Shown here: positions 21,327-24,359 of the stretch, one piece after another
Layout of the letters: each line of letters starts with the position of its first letter
Position numbering within the stretch: position 1 is the first letter of the stretch
From: an uncultured Christensenella sp.
Lineage (GTDB): Bacteria > Bacillota > Clostridia > Christensenellales > Borkfalkiaceae
Length of the DNA stretch: 24,359 nucleotides
Direction of reading: 5' to 3'
NCBI GenBank assembly: GCA_910585705.1
Contig: CAJUER010000007.1
Span: forward strand, 1-24,359
Program-made: the position numbers and the translations under genes
Notes under the pieces: model-generated
Databases searched by the model: none
Told to the model about the DNA's origin: nothing
What the model saw: only the letters and a program-made list of their open reading frames with translations

Positions 21327-21728
21327 ATGAGCGCATTAAAAAATGGCGGGTATCCGGTGACACTGAACGGCAAGGAATACAGCTTGCTTTTTTCTCTTAA
21401 TGCCCTGGATGAAATACAAGACAGGTTCGGCGGGTATGACAAGCTGACGGAGGTTTTCAACGATAGTAACCCGGATTGGATTAAACAAACTAAGTGGCTT
21501 TTAACCCTTCTGATTAACGAGGGGCTTTTATCAGAGGATGAAGACGCCAAACTGCTGACGGAAACACAGGTAGGACGCTTAATCAACGTCGGAAATCTGC
21601 CGGACATTCAGAACAGTATTTTTGCAGCGTTCGCAACGGGTACCAGCGGGGACGGCGACATAACAGAAGACGGCGAAGGACAGGAACCGGATAAAGAGGG
21701 GGAAGCAAAGGGCGCGCGGGAAAGCTAG
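21327..21728 (+). CDS. Tail assembly chaperone (G-type), copy 2, with -1 frameshift
   Basis: Identical 133-residue zero-frame product to copy 1. Here the slippery heptamer A-AAG-GGC (21707-21713, codons AAG GGC) is followed by a 9-bp GC hairpin, and the -1 frame stays open to 21931. A frameshift there gives a fused protein of about 201 residues (129 from this frame plus 72 from the -1 frame), as in the conserved G/G-T system of long-tailed phages. This is the copy that can make both products. Confidence 0.83.
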   Translation: MSALKNGGYPVTLNGKEYSLLFSLNALDEIQDRFGGYDKLTEVFNDSNPDWIKQTKWLLTLLINEGLLSEDEDAKLLTETQVGRLINVGNLPDIQNSIFAAFATGTSGDGDITEDGEGQEPDKEGEAKGARES

Positions 21729-21740
21729 ATACCGCGCGCC
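21707..21740 (+). promoter_or_regulatory. -1 frameshift signal: slippery site plus hairpin
   Basis: A-AAG-GGC fits X-XXY-YYZ exactly in the chaperone frame. GGCGCGCGG (21711-21719) pairs perfectly with CCGCGCGCC (21732-21740) around a 12-base loop that holds the zero-frame TAG. The stem begins inside the slippery site rather than several bases after it, so its lower pairs must open for the ribosome to sit there. The hairpin plus TTCTTT could also act as a weak terminator. Confidence 0.62.
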
Positions 21741-21931
21741 TTCTTTATATAGCAATGGTATTCCTACGGTATGAAGAGGCAGCAGCCTGGCGGAAGACGC
21801 CTTATCAGATTGTAAAGCTATTCAGATACCACAAGGAATACAACCAACAGAAATTTAAACAGGAAACAAGGAAACCGGGGCGGGAACAGGTGGAAATGGA
21901 TGATATAGACATAGCGTTAGGGGGTTTTTGA
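21713..21931 (+). CDS. Tail chaperone -1 frame extension (T domain)
   Basis: The -1 frame after the slippery site runs 72 codons to TGA 21929. The conserved-looking part begins at MVFLRYEEAAAWRKTPYQIV (ATG 21755) and continues with KLFRYHKEYNQQKFKQE and ends DIDIALGGF. This fits the T part of gpG-T proteins, which follows G and precedes the tape measure and is normally made only as a fusion. It has no good SD of its own. The tape measure TTG lies three bases after the stop. Confidence 0.72.
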   Translation, partial: RAGKLDTARLLYIAMVFLRYEEAAAWRKTPYQIVKLFRYHKEYNQQKFKQETRKPGREQVEMDDIDIALGGF

Positions 21932-21933
21932 TT

Positions 21934-24359
21934 TTGGCAGATAAGACAGATAACATAAAAACCCGTTTGAGTTTTGACGGGGAAGCGCAGTATAAAGCGG
22001 CCTGCAAGGAAATCAATAGCACCCTAAAAGTGCTTAATTCTGAAATGAAACTTGTTACGGCTGAATATAGGGACAATGCAAACAGCGCAGAAGCGCTAAA
22101 AGCAAAACAGACGGTATTACAGAAGACATACGACGAACAGGCCAAAAAGGTAAAGGCGACGGAAGAGGCGTTAGACAAGTGCAGGCAGGCCACGGGGGAA
22201 AATAGCGAGGAAAGCAAGAAGCTGGAAGCACAATTAAATTATCAGAAAGCAGCACTTGTAAAAACGGAACAGGAATTAAAAAAGACGGCGGATGAATTGG
22301 AGAAGGCAGAGCAGGCCGCCGACGAAATGGGGGAAGAGATAGAGGACAGCGGGCAGCAGGCAGAAGAGGCGGGCGGAAAGTTTTCCGGTTTAAGCGGTAT
22401 TCTTAACGGTTTGGGTGGCGCCATGTCTAAGGGCGTGGCGGCGCTGGGGAAGGCTTCCGCTGCAATCGGCGCGGCGGTAGTGGCGGGGCTGGGTTATACG
22501 GTAAGCCAGGCAGACGAAGCGAAAGGCGCGTTAAATAACTTTTGCGCCGCCACAAATACGGCCACAGAAGACGCCGGAAAGTATAAGCAAGTTATGGAAA
22601 ATATCTATAACGGCAATTACGGGGAAGGGTTTGAAGATATAGCGGCGGCAATGACAGAAGTACGGCAGCAGGCCGGGGATTTAGGCGCCGGGGAGTTGGA
22701 GAAAATGACAACCAATGCCCTAACTTTGCGTGATACGTTCGATTTTGACGTAGCCGAAAGTACAAGAGCCGCAACCCAGCTAATGCAAAAGTTTGGGCTG
22801 TCTTCTGATGAAGCATATAACCTAATAGCACAGGGCGCACAAAATGGACTGAATAAAAACGGGGATTTACTGGACGTCATAAACGAGTACAGCAACCAGT
22901 ATTCACAGGCGGGATTAAGTGCGGAAGATATGTTTAACTCAATTTCCAATGGCGCAGCTACGGGCGTTTGGAGCATTGATAAAATGGGCGACGCCTTTAA
23001 AGAGTTTAGCATACGGATGAATGACGGAACCGCAAACGACTATCTTTCCAGCCTGGGGCTTAATGCGGATGAAGTAGTAAAGAAATTCCAGGAAGGCGGG
23101 AGCAGCGCAAAAGAGGCTATGAACCAGGTTAGTGAAGCCCTTAAAAACTGCGACGATAAAAGCCTACAGTATACGGCTGGCGTGGGCTTAATGGGTACCA
23201 TGTGGGAAGATATGGGGGCGGATGCCTGTATATCGCTTATGGACGTGGAAGGGCAGATAAGCAAGACCACGGACGCCATGGGGAAGATTAACGCCGTAAA
23301 ATATGATACGTTTGGCGAAGCAATGCAAGGCGCCGGAAGGATACTACAGACAAGTTTTATCATGCCAATAGGCGAACAGGCGCTACCGATTTTTAGCCAG
23401 TTTGCCAATGAACTGCAGCAAGGGGCAGCAGCGGCAGGCGGGGACATAGGGAAAATGGCGCAGAGTTTTGGGGACGCCCTGGGGAACCTGGTAAACGGAC
23501 TTTCTGAAATGCTTCCGCAGATAGCCACTTTTGCGGTGGAAATGGTAAACGGGCTTGTAGGCGGGATTGTAGAGAGTGCGCCCACAATCATACAGGCGGG
23601 CGTAGATATGATTGTATCGCTCGTAGACGGTATCATATCGGCAATTCCGAAACTAACGGAGAGTGCAACGGAAATAATTACAACGCTGATAGAAGGAATA
23701 ATACAGTTGCTTCCTAAATTGGCAGAAGGGGCGGTACAGATAATTGCACAGTTAGCCGCAGGTATCGGCCAGGCGTTGCCGGAACTGGTACCGCAGCTTG
23801 TGGAACTGGTTTTATTTGTGGCTGAAACCCTTATAAATAATATCCCGCTTTTGATAGACGCTGCCCTACAACTGGTTACTGGACTGGCACAAGGAATTAT
23901 AAACAGCCTTCCGGTTCTCATTCAGAAATTGCCGGAAATCATAACGGCCATAATCAACGCATTGGTGGAAGGAATACCGCTTATTTTGGAGAGCGCGGGG
24001 GATATTGTGGTAGCGCTGGTAGATGGTATCATAACGGCGGTTCCGCTGTTGGTGGCTGCAATGCCTAAAATTATTATGGCAATCGTAACGGGATTGATTA
24101 CCGGAATACCTAAGATACTGGAAGCTGCGGGAAAGCTGGTAGTAAACATAGTTACAAAGCTGGGCGAACTTGTAACACTCATACCGGGGGCAATAAAAGA
24201 GGCAATTACAAAGCTGGCAGAGTGGGGCGCCAATATGCAAAGCAAAGGAAAAGAAGTCATTACGGCGCTGGTAACAAATGTTGTAAACATTGTAAAGGAA
24301 CTTCCTGGCAAGATATGGAACAGCATAGTAGACGCAGTTACGAAGGTGGCGACCTGGGG
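21934..24359 (+). CDS. Tape measure protein (partial, runs off the window)
   Basis: The frame starts at TTG 21934 (LADKTDNIKTRLSFDGEAQY) just after TAGGGGG and stays open for 808 codons to the window end. Residues about 10-145 form a long coiled coil (EINSTLKVLNSEMKLVTAEY and on). A TMP-core region follows (GLSGILNGLGGAMSKGVAAL, ATNTATEDAGKYKQVMENIY, and WEDMGADACISLMDVEGQI). From about residue 525 on, hydrophobic helices with GI..IP.L repeat every 33-40 residues, typical of tape measure tails. It sets tail length and is ejected with DNA. The 3' end is missing. Confidence 0.95.
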   Translation, partial: MADKTDNIKTRLSFDGEAQYKAACKEINSTLKVLNSEMKLVTAEYRDNANSAEALKAKQTVLQKTYDEQAKKVKATEEALDKCRQATGENSEESKKLEAQLNYQKAALVKTEQELKKTADELEKAEQAADEMGEEIEDSGQQAEEAGGKFSGLSGILNGLGGAMSKGVAALGKASAAIGAAVVAGLGYTVSQADEAKGALNNFCAATNTATEDAGKYKQVMENIYNGNYGEGFEDIAAAMTEVRQQAGDLGAGELEKMTTNALTLRDTFDFDVAESTRAATQLMQKFGLSSDEAYNLIAQGAQNGLNKNGDLLDVINEYSNQYSQAGLSAEDMFNSISNGAATGVWSIDKMGDAFKEFSIRMNDGTANDYLSSLGLNADEVVKKFQEGGSSAKEAMNQVSEALKNCDDKSLQYTAGVGLMGTMWEDMGADACISLMDVEGQISKTTDAMGKINAVKYDTFGEAMQGAGRILQTSFIMPIGEQALPIFSQFANELQQGAAAAGGDIGKMAQSFGDALGNLVNGLSEMLPQIATFAVEMVNGLVGGIVESAPTIIQAGVDMIVSLVDGIISAIPKLTESATEIITTLIEGIIQLLPKLAEGAVQIIAQLAAGIGQALPELVPQLVELVLFVAETLINNIPLLIDAALQLVTGLAQGIINSLPVLIQKLPEIITAIINALVEGIPLILESAGDIVVALVDGIITAVPLLVAAMPKIIMAIVTGLITGIPKILEAAGKLVVNIVTKLGELVTLIPGAIKEAITKLAEWGANMQSKGKEVITALVTNVVNIVKELPGKIWNSIVDAVTKVATW

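Larger units (their letters stand above)
19417..21747 (+). repeat. Tandem duplication unit, copy 2 (2,331 bp)
   Basis: Exact second copy of 17086-19416 at an offset of 2,331 bases. The sequence after 21747 (TATAGC) is the natural continuation of the chaperone region, while the start at 19417 is joined abruptly to the end of copy 1. The copies look identical, so the event is recent or is maintained by recombination, or is an assembly artefact. Confidence 0.93.
1..24359 (+). mobile_element. Tailed phage genome segment (HK97-fold siphovirus; possible phage-plasmid)
   Basis: The right half has the canonical order HNH, TerS, TerL, portal, protease, major capsid, connectors, tail terminator, major tail protein, tail chaperone, tape measure. 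The left half carries early genes including HUH Rep, SSB, ParA and ParB. All genes run in one direction with short gaps or overlaps. No integrase or host housekeeping gene is visible, so the ends of the element are outside the window. That it is a phage is clear; that it lives as a plasmid is inference from Rep and ParAB. Confidence 0.93.

Noticed and set aside
23040..23921. 293-codon antisense open frame opposite the tape measure
   Set aside because: Ser/Ile/Pro-rich low-complexity shadow of the repetitive tape measure sequence; no RBS.
1..24359. CRISPR array, toxin-antitoxin pair, integrase or defence cassette
   Set aside because: No spaced direct repeats and no matching protein families were found. 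The small proteins at 8892-10060 do not show recognisable toxin or antitoxin motifs.

Overview
The window is about 24 kb of a tailed, HK97-fold siphophage genome, or a prophage or phage-plasmid, from a Gram-positive Clostridia host, most likely Lachnospiraceae-like. The evidence is the strong Shine-Dalgarno sites (often AAAGGAG), frequent GTG and TTG starts, ATGA-type gene overlaps, and the protein families. All convincing genes lie on the + strand and are tightly packed. The left edge starts just after two stacked intrinsic terminators. The right edge cuts through the tape measure gene. No integrase, lysis or tail-fibre genes are inside the window.

Layout. (1) 1-2035: two terminators, a small HTH protein, two hypothetical proteins sharing a duplicated translation-start leader, and a protein resembling sigma-70 region 2. 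(2) 2036-2290: a non-coding, hairpin-dense stretch holding a tRNA-like element with near-perfect D, T and acceptor arms but an abnormal anticodon arm. (3) 2341-5146: DNA metabolism (a DNA methyltransferase, an ASCH-domain protein, a two-OB-fold SSB and hypotheticals). (4) 5147-5338: an AT-rich, hairpin-containing intergenic stretch, a plausible promoter or origin. (5) 5339-8895: a small HUH (rolling-circle-type) Rep protein, a small membrane protein, a VRR-NUC nuclease, a zinc-ribbon protein, and a ParA/ParB pair with TAATG overlap. (6) 8892-11004: small hypothetical and membrane proteins and a late-regulator-like protein. (7) 11005-24359: a promoter/terminator leader, HNH endonuclease, candidate cos region, TerS, TerL, portal, prohead protease, major capsid, head-tail connectors, tail terminator, major tail protein, tail assembly chaperone with a -1 frameshift, and tape measure.

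The HUH Rep, SSB and ParAB in one transcriptional direction, with no integrase in view, suggest a phage that persists as a low-copy plasmid (phage-plasmid) and makes HK97-type particles when lytic. The most striking structural observation is an apparently perfect, directly abutting tandem duplication of 2,331 bp (17086-19416 and 19417-21747). It covers head closure, tail completion, tail terminator, major tail and tail-chaperone genes. Its ends fall so that only copy 1 keeps the intact upstream connector gene and only copy 2 keeps the chaperone frameshift extension. Other oddities are a 45-codon open frame directly after the portal stop codon, a G8 tract that decides the C-terminus of the sigma-like protein, and strong excess of the palindrome GGCGCC.
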